From Schleiferilactobacillus harbinensis DSM 16991 (GTDB lineage Bacteria; Bacillota; Bacilli; Lactobacillales; Lactobacillaceae): DNA of 64,000 nt. The translations under genes were made by a program, and so were the position numbers. Location: NCBI RefSeq assembly GCF_000425885.1, contig NZ_AUEH01000007.1:1-64000 (forward strand), in the 5' to 3' direction. Below are positions 10,001 to 17,664 of the stretch, piece by piece. The notes under the pieces were generated by a model. It did not search any database and was not told where the DNA came from. It saw nothing but the letters and a program-made list of their open reading frames with translations. Position 1 is the stretch's first letter. Every line of letters starts with the position of its first letter.

Positions 10001-10306
10001 AACACCGCCAAGCGGATGCTTAAAGCAGCATCCGTCATCGGCGCAGTCGTGATTTCCGCCGCCGTGATCCTCAGCGGCACCTTTGCCGCGTTGATGCCTT
10101 CGGGTGTCACGACGCTGATTCAAGTGGCCTTGGCCGTGATCATCGGGTTAGTGATCCTGGTCATTACCCTGCCGCTGATGCTCTCGGCAGCAGTGGAATG
10201 GGTCGCTCGGTCCCAGAAGCTGCCGAAGAAGGGCAGCAGTGCATATCAGGCAGAGAGTGAAGCAGCCGGCGATGGGCAGAAGGCTCAGCCGACAGATAAG
10301 AAGTAA
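7025..10306 (+). CDS. MMPL/RND-type membrane exporter with YhgE-like repeat linker
   Basis: A 1093-residue transporter starting at TTG 7025 (or TTG 7028), about 8 bases after GGAGAGG and inside the 3' end of tetR. One helix near the N-terminus is followed by an extracellular domain, a five-helix MMPL block at about 175-335, a second large extracellular domain and a C-terminal helix block from about 900. Residues of about 490-790 consist of degenerate repeats rich in Q-L-x-S-G and V-N-x-G-V, expected to form a long helical or coiled-coil hairpin as in YhgE/Pip-like proteins. MMPL proteins of Gram-positives export lipids, drugs or small molecules by proton antiport; the substrate here is unknown. 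The neighbouring TetR points to inducible efflux. Confidence 0.82.
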   Translation: MLKKFREHHILALIAWIVIVVAALIMMPNVSQLTRDKGAIKLPNDVESQIATRIEKKANDNKTVRTYIAVFNNGNQKLSADQIKDINTTIKDIHNVKGLSVRGITAPSDNAETKKQLVSKDGTTQMAMITAKANGRVAVQSKALEKQVKTSGLKTYITGSDVLNDDFSTITEQGIQKTEIIAIVFILIVLIIVFRSPIVPLASLITVGVAFITSLSIVMNLAQSFDFPISNFTQVFMVVVLFGIGTDYNILLYNTFKGNLGEGRTPVEATRRTLKYGGRTILYSGLSVLIGFTVLALAKFSFYQSAVGVAVGVAVLLPVLLTLNLFFMSTLGERLFWPTGTKGRESESRLWHTLSKWGLAQPIITIAVIVIAAIPFLFTMNQTLNFNNADELPESIPSKVGYRLIQKHYSKGMTAPSTVYIESKRTLNTQEDLAAVDDLTQYLQAEKGVKTVASVTQPGGSKISQLYLKNQLSTIVSGLNQSTKGMKQIQSGLSDANKQLTSANVPAQTAQVQQLANGTQQLQSGAGQLNAGVSQYTAGVGQVNNGVGQMQSQVPSLTSGVSQLASATQQLQSGASSLSQGINQYTAGVSQVNSGVASLQSKTPALTSGVSQLSAAGTQLQNGLKQLNAQVAQLASLNSQLAQLAASTGALSTGATQLNSGISSMSGQLPTLASGVNTLASGSQQLAGNGTALKSGASALNSGTTQVNSGIQSLNGQLPALSSGVNQLAQGTGQLASQSGTLNNGASSVSAGTQQVNAGVQQMNTKVKALATQVAQLQKGLTSATDGLTTLQQGNATMKAYLSGLQKSYMGDNFYIPQDTIKSKTFKPALDNYMADDNKITTLTMVFKGDPATLAAAKRVRVIQSDLKAKMKHGPLKDATVAVGGQTSQTADLQELANGDFLRTAVIMVVGIAIALMVVTRSIIQPLTILATLLMAYVTSLSLTHIVTKVFMGVPLLTWNTPFFSFIMLIALGVDYSIFLMIRFRDLRVIEHNTAKRMLKAASVIGAVVISAAVILSGTFAALMPSGVTTLIQVALAVIIGLVILVITLPLMLSAAVEWVARSQKLPKKGSSAYQAESEAAGDGQKAQPTDKK

Positions 10307-10322
10307 TCATCAATAAACGAAA

Positions 10323-10369
10323 AAGGCGAGCGGATTCATCCTAATCTGGATGAGTCTGCTCGCTTTTTT
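10323..10369 (+). terminator. Terminator of the tetR-MMPL operon
   Basis: GGCGAGCGGATTCATCC pairs with GGATGAGTCTGCTCGC (one mismatch) and is followed by six T residues. Confidence 0.85.
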
Positions 10370-10386
10370 GCCGGTATTGCGGTATT

Positions 10387-10424
10387 GAAAAAAGCAGGCA
10401 GAAAATTAAACCTTCTGGCTGCTT
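10387..10424 (-). terminator. Terminator of rpiA
   Basis: On the minus strand AAGCAGCCAGAA pairs with TTCTGCCTGCTT and is followed by a T run. It lies just beyond the rpiA stop codon. Confidence 0.75.
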
Positions 10425-10439
10425 CATGCTTCAGTATTC

Positions 10440-11138
10440 TTATTGCCGCTTCTTTATCTCAATCGTATTGTCCTCATGGGCAATGATGACGGTGTCGCAG
10501 ATCCCGAGGAACAGGCCATGTTCGACCACCCCGACGGTACTGTCAAGGTAACTGGCCAGCCCGCGCGGGGCGGGGAGGGGATCAATGTATAAATCAATGA
10601 TGAAGTTGCCGTAATGGGTGACGTAGCGCTCGTTGGTATCGGTGGTGCGGAACCGGGGGAGCAATCCCTCATCGGCGAATTGATTGAAGACTTGCTTGGC
10701 GCTGATCGGCAATACTTCCACAGGTAAGGGGAAGCCGCCTAAATGATCCACCACTTTTGACTCATCCACGATCCATGTGTTGTGCAGAGAATGAACGGCG
10801 ACGTTCTTCTCCATCGTTAGCGCGCCGCCACCGCCCTTGATGCCGTCCAGGTGGCTGTCCACCCGGTCGGCACCGTCAATGGTTAAGTCCAAATGCTCCA
10901 CGTCGCTGAGTTCGCCGACGGTGAAGCCTAGGCTCTCTAACTGCTGCCGGGACCGGTCGGAGGTGGTGACCACCGCGCCCAGTGCCAGGCCTTCTTTTCT
11001 CCGTTTGCCTAAGGCATCAATGAAGAACTTGACAGTGGATCCAGTGCCCACCCCCAAGCGCATACCGGACCATACGGTGTCTGCGGCGCGTTGGGCGGCC
11101 TTTTCCTTCATCGTGTTCTGATCGACTTCGCTCAGCAT
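10440..11138 (-). CDS. rpiA: Ribose-5-phosphate isomerase A
   Basis: A 232-residue enzyme interconverting ribose 5-phosphate and ribulose 5-phosphate in the pentose phosphate route. The start at 11138 (ATG, protein MLSEVDQ) is chosen because GGAGG lies 7 bases upstream and this gives the family's normal length; the longer open frame is not supported. Visible RpiA motifs are GVGTGST at 29-35, DGADRVD near 85 and KGGGGALTMEK near 96. It is transcribed divergently from the rbsR-like and rbsK genes, which supports a role in using ribose or nucleosides. A TATAAT promoter lies directly upstream. Confidence 0.93.
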   Translation of the reverse strand: MLSEVDQNTMKEKAAQRAADTVWSGMRLGVGTGSTVKFFIDALGKRRKEGLALGAVVTTSDRSRQQLESLGFTVGELSDVEHLDLTIDGADRVDSHLDGIKGGGGALTMEKNVAVHSLHNTWIVDESKVVDHLGGFPLPVEVLPISAKQVFNQFADEGLLPRFRTTDTNERYVTHYGNFIIDLYIDPLPAPRGLASYLDSTVGVVEHGLFLGICDTVIIAHEDNTIEIKKRQ

Positions 11139-11165
11139 CGAATAACCTCCTTGAATTTCACTGTT

Positions 11166-11194
11166 ATTATACATGAATATACTCAATTTGTGAA
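11166..11194 (-). promoter_or_regulatory. Promoter of rpiA
   Basis: On the minus strand, TTCACA (-35) and TATAAT (-10) are separated by 17 bases. The predicted start is about 20 bases before the ribosome binding site. Confidence 0.7.
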
Positions 11195-11418
11195 ATAGAA
11201 ATCGATATAGTTTTCTGACCGGAACAATACCCGGAATCGGTAGAAACGCCTGCGTATAAAGGTTCCTAACACAATTGAAATTGGAACGGTCCAAATCTGG
11301 TAATGGCGTAGAACACTGAATGAGCATGTTACGTGATAGAATGAGCACAATACAGTACACTGAAAAGGAACGCAATACGAGAGTTCGCAAAAATCAGTTT
11401 GCTGCTGGTAAAGGAGGC

Positions 11419-12336
11419 ATGGCTAGCTACGCCAAAAAATCGCAACCGGCCAAACGTATGAATGATTATCTGGATTTGAATGACGATGCGCTGGTGCGGT
11501 ACCCTAATCCGTCCATTGGGGTAGTGGTGCCGACCTTAATGAACCCGTTTTTTCCGAAAATGCTTAGCGGGATCGCAGAAACGGCCCGGATTCAGGGCTA
11601 TTACACGGAGGTGTTTAACGCCGCGCAAGACGGCGGAGATTGGACGAATCTGGCGGCCCGCTTTGCCCAAGGCCGCCAGCAGGGCTTGATTCTCGCTGCA
11701 CCGAAAGTGACGGAGAAAATTGTCCGGCTGATCGCTGAGACCGAGCCCATGCCCTACGTCCTGACGGATCAAGCCGATGATGTTCCCGGAGCCTTGCGGG
11801 TGGCAGTGGATGACACCACCGGCGGCGGTTTGGTGGTGGACCATTTAGTGGGATTGGGCCATCAGCGGTTTGCCATTGTCTGCCCGCCCCAGCTGCCGTT
11901 CAATATGGCCGCGCGCTACCGGGGCTACTTGGATGCGTTAGGCCGGCACGGTATTCCGCGGAACGCGGTGACTTATGTGTCGGCCCCCCTGACCCGGGAA
12001 GCCGGGCAGGCCGCGGCAGCGCGGATCGTGAAGCTGCCCGGGATCACCGCCATTATTACCATCAATGATGATTTAGCCATTGGCGTGTTGAAAGGACTGC
12101 ATGAACTGGGCAAGCGGATTCCCCACGATTATTCAGTCGTCGGTTACGACAATACGGACCTGTCGAATTATGTCACGCCGGAATTGACCACGGTGAATCA
12201 GCCGGTGATGGACCTGGGCCATGCGGTCGCTGATTGTCTATTGGCCAAAATCGAGCGGCGAGAGCCGGAGGTGCCAGCGACACTGCCAGTGGAATTAGTC
12301 GTCCGGGCCAGTTCCGGCCGGGCAAAACTCGCCTAA
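11419..12336 (+). CDS. LacI/RbsR-like sugar-binding protein lacking a visible HTH
   Basis: The effector-binding fold of LacI-family regulators is complete: IGVVVPTLMNPFF near residue 35, then DDTTGGGLVVDHL, GLGHQRFAIV, TINDDLAIGVLKGLHELG, DYSVVGYDNTDLSNYV and LTTVNQPVMDLG. What is missing is the N-terminal LacI helix-turn-helix and hinge. The residues before the domain are basic but do not resemble it in any frame. The start is uncertain: ATG 11419 follows AAAGGAGG too closely (one base), while ATG 11320 or 11341 give 338 or 331 residues without a clear ribosome binding site. It has no signal peptide. It precedes rbsK, so it is probably a ribose-responsive protein, possibly a degenerate repressor. 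Confidence 0.7.
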   Translation: MASYAKKSQPAKRMNDYLDLNDDALVRYPNPSIGVVVPTLMNPFFPKMLSGIAETARIQGYYTEVFNAAQDGGDWTNLAARFAQGRQQGLILAAPKVTEKIVRLIAETEPMPYVLTDQADDVPGALRVAVDDTTGGGLVVDHLVGLGHQRFAIVCPPQLPFNMAARYRGYLDALGRHGIPRNAVTYVSAPLTREAGQAAAARIVKLPGITAIITINDDLAIGVLKGLHELGKRIPHDYSVVGYDNTDLSNYVTPELTTVNQPVMDLGHAVADCLLAKIERREPEVPATLPVELVVRASSGRAKLA

Positions 12337-12392
12337 GAGCGTGTTTTCCGGTAAGATGGGCGTAGAGATTATTTGGAAAGCAGGCATTTTCT

Positions 12393-13319
12393 ATGACCAA
12401 TCGCATCGTGATCATCGGCAGTATCAATGTGGATAATATTCTGCACATTAACCGGCTGCCACAACCGGGAGAAACCATCGCCATGTCGGAATATTCCCAG
12501 GCCGCCGGCGGCAAGGGGGCCAATCAAGCCGTGGCCAGTGCGCGCAGCGGGGCGGCGACCACGTTCATCGGTCGGGTCGGTGACGACAACAACGGTTGGC
12601 TGATGATTGAGAAACTGAAGCGGGAAGGCATTGACGTGCGGCACGTGATCACCAGCCATACGCTGCCCACGGGTCAAGCGTATATTCTATTGCAAGAAAG
12701 CGGCCAGAATTCGATTATTATCGACCATGGGGCGAATTATCAGGTCATGGTGGAAGACGTTACCGCTGCAGCTGACGCCATCCAAGCCGCGGATTTTGTG
12801 ATCACCGAATGCGAGACGCCGATTCCCGCGGCCGCGGCGGCGTTCCATCAAGCCAAGGCAGCCGGGGTGCGCACCATTTTGAATCCGGCCCCGGCGAATC
12901 AGCGCTTGACCCCCGAATTGTTGGCCCACACGGATATTATTGTGCCCAACGAGACCGAAAGCGGCACGCTGACCGGGATGCCGATCACGGATCAGGCCTC
13001 GCTGGCCGCGAACGCTGCTTACTTCCGGGAGCGGGGCGTGGCTACGGTGTTGATTACACTGGGTGATCAAGGTGTTTATGTGGTGACAGATACGGGGAGT
13101 CGGCTGCTGCCGGCTTTCCCCGTGCACGCTGTCGATACCACGGGTGCGGGAGACGCGTTTATTGGCGCGCTCGCTTCCGAACTCCGGCCCGATTTAAGCA
13201 ATCTGTACGCCGCGGTCCAATATGCCCAGCGGGCATCATCCTTAGCTGTCCAGGGACTCGGGGCGTTTCCGTCAATTCCGCATCGGCTGGCCGTTTTGGC
13301 CGCTGCCAAGAACGCTTAA
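12393..13319 (+). CDS. rbsK: Ribokinase
   Basis: A 308-residue PfkB-family sugar kinase that phosphorylates D-ribose to ribose 5-phosphate in the cytoplasm. The N-terminal signature GGKGANQAV is at about 41-49, with GDDNNG after it, and the C-terminal signature DTTGAGDAF contains the catalytic base D254. Length is normal for RbsK. The gene follows the RbsR-like protein by 56 bases and is followed by a terminator; rpiA lies divergently upstream. No ribose permease (rbsU, rbsD or an ABC set) is visible in the cluster, so ribose or nucleoside uptake must be encoded elsewhere. Confidence 0.92.
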   Translation: MTNRIVIIGSINVDNILHINRLPQPGETIAMSEYSQAAGGKGANQAVASARSGAATTFIGRVGDDNNGWLMIEKLKREGIDVRHVITSHTLPTGQAYILLQESGQNSIIIDHGANYQVMVEDVTAAADAIQAADFVITECETPIPAAAAAFHQAKAAGVRTILNPAPANQRLTPELLAHTDIIVPNETESGTLTGMPITDQASLAANAAYFRERGVATVLITLGDQGVYVVTDTGSRLLPAFPVHAVDTTGAGDAFIGALASELRPDLSNLYAAVQYAQRASSLAVQGLGAFPSIPHRLAVLAAAKNA

Positions 13320-13329
13320 CCCAAGCGGC

Positions 13330-13362
13330 ACCGATTGTCCAGTGGATAATCGGTCTTTTTTT
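13330..13362 (+). terminator. Terminator of rbsK
   Basis: ACCGAT and ATCGGT form a stem followed by C and seven T residues. Confidence 0.8.
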
Positions 13363-13433
13363 GCGGGCAGATGCTATCGAGACCCACTTTCGGGTAGAAT
13401 AGGTGGTATGGATTTCTTCGTGCAGAAAAGGAT

Positions 13434-16079
13434 GTGGCATTTTCAGTGAACGTCGTGGATTTTGATTACCAAAGCCGCCCGGCCCGGCGGTGGGATTGGC
13501 TGCTGGCTTTTGGTTTAGCCGCCGTACTCTTTTTCGCCGCCGGCATTGTTGCCCAGGCCAATCCGCTCACCGGCGGCTCGTGGCTGGGCGGCGATCTCAG
13601 CCAGCAATACGTGTCTTTTTTTCAATATTATCGGCATGTCTGGGCGGGGGCGACGGATCAGATTGGGTATAGTTTCGCCAACGGTCTGGGCGGCAGTATG
13701 GCTGGCAATTGGGCCTATTACTTATTGAGTCCGTTTAATTTACTCACGCTCTTATTTCCTGCCAGCCAAATTCCGTTGGCGTTGTATGTCTTGGTGTGGT
13801 TGAAAATCAGTTGTGCGGCTGCGGCCATGAGCTTCATGCTGCGCAAAGTCGAACCGACTTTGGAGCGGACCATCAATCTGGCACTGGCCATCAGTTACGC
13901 CATGATGGGCTATGCCATTATCTACCAAATGAATCTGATGTGGCTGGACGGGGTGATCTTGCTGCCGCTGCTGGTCTGGGCGTTACGGCGGCTGCTGGAT
14001 CAGCGCAGTTATGTGCCGTACACCTTGCTCTTGGCATTGGCTGTCATCAGCAATTACTACATTGCTTATATGCTGGCGGCCTTTTTGGTCCTGTATTGCC
14101 TGTACATGGTGATCATGTCCTGGGCGGATTGGCGCAAAGCGGGCAAACAGATAGTACGGTTTGTTTGGGGCTCGCTGCTAGGCGGGCTGCTCAGCATGGT
14201 CGTGGTGGTGCCCACTTTGCTGGACCTGCTGGCCGGCAAGGGGACCCAAGCCACGCCGCATTTGCCGCTCATCATGCAGGGCTGGACGCTGGTACCGACA
14301 AAACTGATTCTGGGATCGCCCAGCAACGGACTGCCTAACGTCTTCATCGGTACGCTGGCCATGTTTGCGTTTGTCGGCTATTTCTTCAGTACCCGCTTTG
14401 CCTTGCGGGAGAAGATTGCCGGCGGGCTGGTTGCCCTGATTTTAGCTTCCGGGTTTCTGTTTAATGCGGTCAACCTTTTTTGGCACGGCATGCAGCTGCC
14501 CCAGGCCTATCCGTTCCGGTTCAGCTTTTTGGTCAGTTTCTGGTTGATTTATCTGGCGGCTACTCAGCTGACGCAAATCGATTATTGGCATTTTGAATCC
14601 TGGTTTCCCAGCACACTGGTGGGCGTTGCTGTGCTCGGCTACGCCTTCTTGATGCGTCATCGGGTGGTGGGTATCACCTGGTCCCGGCTTCTGCTCAGTG
14701 CCTTTTTCTTTCTATTAATCATGGCGACGGTCGTTTTGTGGGAGAAGCGGAGCGAACGGCTCTGGCGTTGGCTGGTGCTGCTGGCGGTAGTGGGCGAGTT
14801 TGGCGCGAACGCAGCGCTGGTCGCCCGGCAGATGGTCCGCGTGCCGACGGCCACGTATACCGAGTATTATCAGCGGACGCACCAGTGGGTGCAGACCGTC
14901 CAGAAACAGGACGACACGGCTTTTTATCGGTTGGATAAGAATTTTGTGCGGGCTAATGACCGAGGCGATGCCTTTGGTCAGGACTATGCCAGTGCATCGG
15001 TCTTTACGTCGAATACGCAGCCGGCCATCGCCAAGTTCTACACGGCGGTGGGGCTGCCAGCCTATGGTTATTGGGCGGCCTATACGAATGGTACGCGGTT
15101 GACCGATACGTTCTTGGGCATCAAGTATTTTGCCACGACAACGCAGCAGACGACACCGGCGGCTAATTTTACGAATTACGGCCAACGAAACGATTTGGCG
15201 ACCCAGCCGATTACGACTCAGCAGAGCAAGGTCACCGTGCGTGAAAACACAGACGCGCTGCCCCTTGGCTTCGCGGTACCCAGCAACATGGTGACCCCGA
15301 CGTACCAGACTTTGGATATCTTGGGCAACCAAAACAATTTATTCAATGCCCTGACTGGCGCGGATGATGCCTACTTCACGCCGTTGACCGCAACCGCGCC
15401 GAAATTGACCAACGCCGTATTGACCAAGTCGTTGACTGGTACGACGATCACGAAGAAGAATCCGGCCAAACCGGCCCAGGCGGTCTTCACGATTGCTGCG
15501 CCGCGCCAGCTGCCCACTTACATCACGATTGATCAGAGCTTGCTGAATACCGCTCGGGTCACCCTCAATGATCAGACCATCACGTTTTTCCCGGCCCAGT
15601 ACGCCCCGGTACCGTTGGGGACGCTGCCCCGGCATGGCCGGGTTACGCTGACGTTAAATTTGCTCAGCAACAAGATTCAATATCAAGCCATGCAAATCGA
15701 TCAGCTGCATCCAAATATTTTACAGGAGGCGGCAACGAAGCTGAAGCAGCAGTCATGGCGGCTGCGCAAGGTCAAAGCCAATGAATTGGCCGGCGCGATC
15801 ACGACGACCAGAGACCAACAGCTGCTGACGACGATTCCGTACAGTCGGCGCGGTTGGACTGCCACGGTGGACGGCAAACCAGCCGCTATTAAGCAGGCTT
15901 TGAATACGTTTATCAGCGTGCCGCTGAAAGCTGGACAGCATCAGGTGGTGCTGCGCTACCGGATTCCGGGTATGCGATTGGGCATCGGCCTCAGTATCGC
16001 CGGTCTGGTTTTGCTGATCGGCACCTTGATCATCGTCCGGCGGAAGCGGCCGGCTGATGGCGACGATGAGATTCAGTAA
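13434..16079 (+). CDS. YfhO-family polytopic membrane protein
   Basis: An 881-residue protein with many membrane helices in the first 460 residues, a soluble extracytoplasmic region of about 370 residues, and a last helix near 840 followed by a basic tail. N-terminal features such as GGDLSQQYVSFFQYY and NGLGGSMAGNWAYYLLSPFN are typical of the YfhO family, membrane proteins thought to be GT-C-like and involved in glycosylating lipoteichoic acid or other wall polymers. The GTG at 13434 is close to AAAAGGA; GTG 13446 is an alternative start. TAGAAT at 13395 is the likely -10 box. It heads a run with two GT-C-like genes, which supports a glycopolymer role. Confidence 0.8.
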   Translation: MAFSVNVVDFDYQSRPARRWDWLLAFGLAAVLFFAAGIVAQANPLTGGSWLGGDLSQQYVSFFQYYRHVWAGATDQIGYSFANGLGGSMAGNWAYYLLSPFNLLTLLFPASQIPLALYVLVWLKISCAAAAMSFMLRKVEPTLERTINLALAISYAMMGYAIIYQMNLMWLDGVILLPLLVWALRRLLDQRSYVPYTLLLALAVISNYYIAYMLAAFLVLYCLYMVIMSWADWRKAGKQIVRFVWGSLLGGLLSMVVVVPTLLDLLAGKGTQATPHLPLIMQGWTLVPTKLILGSPSNGLPNVFIGTLAMFAFVGYFFSTRFALREKIAGGLVALILASGFLFNAVNLFWHGMQLPQAYPFRFSFLVSFWLIYLAATQLTQIDYWHFESWFPSTLVGVAVLGYAFLMRHRVVGITWSRLLLSAFFFLLIMATVVLWEKRSERLWRWLVLLAVVGEFGANAALVARQMVRVPTATYTEYYQRTHQWVQTVQKQDDTAFYRLDKNFVRANDRGDAFGQDYASASVFTSNTQPAIAKFYTAVGLPAYGYWAAYTNGTRLTDTFLGIKYFATTTQQTTPAANFTNYGQRNDLATQPITTQQSKVTVRENTDALPLGFAVPSNMVTPTYQTLDILGNQNNLFNALTGADDAYFTPLTATAPKLTNAVLTKSLTGTTITKKNPAKPAQAVFTIAAPRQLPTYITIDQSLLNTARVTLNDQTITFFPAQYAPVPLGTLPRHGRVTLTLNLLSNKIQYQAMQIDQLHPNILQEAATKLKQQSWRLRKVKANELAGAITTTRDQQLLTTIPYSRRGWTATVDGKPAAIKQALNTFISVPLKAGQHQVVLRYRIPGMRLGIGLSIAGLVLLIGTLIIVRRKRPADGDDEIQ

Positions 16080-16102
16080 TGAGTGAAGGGGGAGATTCAC
16101 TA

Positions 16103-17650
16103 ATGCTGGGCAAACGCCTGCGACGTTGGCTGTGGCCGACGGCTTTGACCATCTTGGCGGCCATCGCCAATATTCTTTATTCCGGTGTGTCGTTTATTTA
16201 TTATCCGATCACGCTGCCGGATCCGAATTGCTACCTCACTGTCGGGCGGGCCATGGCCGCCGGGAAGGTGATGTACAAAGACATTTTTGATCAAAAGGGA
16301 CCATGGACCTATTTTCTCCACTGGTTCACGATCACCATCACGCCGAATCAGGGCGATTACGGTTACCTGATTTTCGACATTTTCTTCACCGTGCTGATCC
16401 TGTGGTTCGCCTACAAGATCATGCGGCTGTATTTGTCTTTCCAGTGGAGTGCGCTGCTCACGCCGGTTTATCTGGTGCTGATCATGCAGCCGTATTTCTA
16501 TCCCATGGATGACACGGTGGAGATTACCTGTATGCCGGTGATGCTGGCTGCCATTTATTTGGTGCTGCGTCAGGTCCGGCAGCCTGACCGGTTGGTTCAT
16601 TGGTGGGAATCTGGGCTGCTCGGCGTGGGTCTGAGCTGGATTTTGTGGACTAAGTTTTCGTTGATCCTGCTGCCCGGGGTGGCCACATTGGTGCTGATCA
16701 CCTACGGTTGGCGCGCTCAAAGTGCGCCAGAAGCACTGCGGCACATTATTTGGGGAGTGATTGGCGCTTTGCTCCCCACGATCCCGGTGATCATTTATTT
16801 TGCTGTCAACCATGCGTTCAGTTATCTTTTCCATTATTATTTTGTGGTTAATTTGACGGCCTATAGTCCCGCCTCGTGCATGATTCTGCCCTTGGCGATT
16901 TTGCGGGGCATGACTTACGGTATTTTTCACAACTTGACCAGTAATTGGGGTCTGGGAATCGCAGGCGTATTATTCTTTCTTAGTTTTTTCGTCGGACCAG
17001 TGGCTCCACGGCGCTGGGGCGATCGGCTGGCGATTTTCCTGCCATTCTTCGCCGGGCTGTTTGCGGTGGCGTATCCCCAATATGGCGGCTATTATGTCTA
17101 CCCCGATTGGGTGATCGCGCCCATCGCCGCCGTGACCGGGGCGTGGTCATTGGTGAAAGCCTTCCCGATGCTGAAAGGCTGGCAGCTGGCTGGTCGCCAT
17201 CTGGGTTTTGCCTGGACTGGGGTGGCCTTCACCTTGCTGTTGGTTCTGGCAAGCTTGAACACCACACCGCGTCAATCGTGGCTATATAACAAAGACAAAC
17301 CGGTTTTTGACCAATTCGTCGCGCCAATTCGCAAAGATCCGAACAAGGACGCGTCGCTCATGCTTTACAACGTGATGGACCAGGGGTTCTATTATTTTTC
17401 TGGGAACAAGATTCCGCCGACTCGCTATTTCACCCACTACAACATCAAGGATAAACAGTTCCCGGAGTTGAAGCAGGATCTGAACAAGCGGCTGCGGGCG
17501 CGCTCGGTGGATTACGTGATTACCCGGCACGGGACGGCTAACAAATACCGAAAGTTCAAGGTGGCTAAGGTGATCAAGCAAAATTACCGGCTGATCAAGA
17601 CACTGCCTTATTGGGGTATGACCTATGATCTGTACCAGGCCAAGAAGTAG
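16103..17650 (+). CDS. GT-C-like membrane glycosyltransferase, paralogue 1
   Basis: A 515-residue polytopic protein. ATG 16103 is preferred over ATG 16079 because GAAGGGGGAG lies about 9 bases before it. The first extracytoplasmic loop contains LPDPNCYLTVGRAMAAGKVM and then YKDIFDQKGPW, an arrangement like the acidic-residue loop of dolichyl- or polyprenyl-phosphate-dependent GT-C enzymes (PMT/ArnT type). About ten helices follow, and a C-terminal soluble tail of about 120 residues contains QGFYYFSGNKIPPTRYF. It starts 23 bases after the YfhO gene and is a tandem paralogue of the next gene. The acceptor is unknown. Confidence 0.68.
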   Translation: MLGKRLRRWLWPTALTILAAIANILYSGVSFIYYPITLPDPNCYLTVGRAMAAGKVMYKDIFDQKGPWTYFLHWFTITITPNQGDYGYLIFDIFFTVLILWFAYKIMRLYLSFQWSALLTPVYLVLIMQPYFYPMDDTVEITCMPVMLAAIYLVLRQVRQPDRLVHWWESGLLGVGLSWILWTKFSLILLPGVATLVLITYGWRAQSAPEALRHIIWGVIGALLPTIPVIIYFAVNHAFSYLFHYYFVVNLTAYSPASCMILPLAILRGMTYGIFHNLTSNWGLGIAGVLFFLSFFVGPVAPRRWGDRLAIFLPFFAGLFAVAYPQYGGYYVYPDWVIAPIAAVTGAWSLVKAFPMLKGWQLAGRHLGFAWTGVAFTLLLVLASLNTTPRQSWLYNKDKPVFDQFVAPIRKDPNKDASLMLYNVMDQGFYYFSGNKIPPTRYFTHYNIKDKQFPELKQDLNKRLRARSVDYVITRHGTANKYRKFKVAKVIKQNYRLIKTLPYWGMTYDLYQAKK

Positions 17651-17664
17651 GAGGAGACAAAAAC

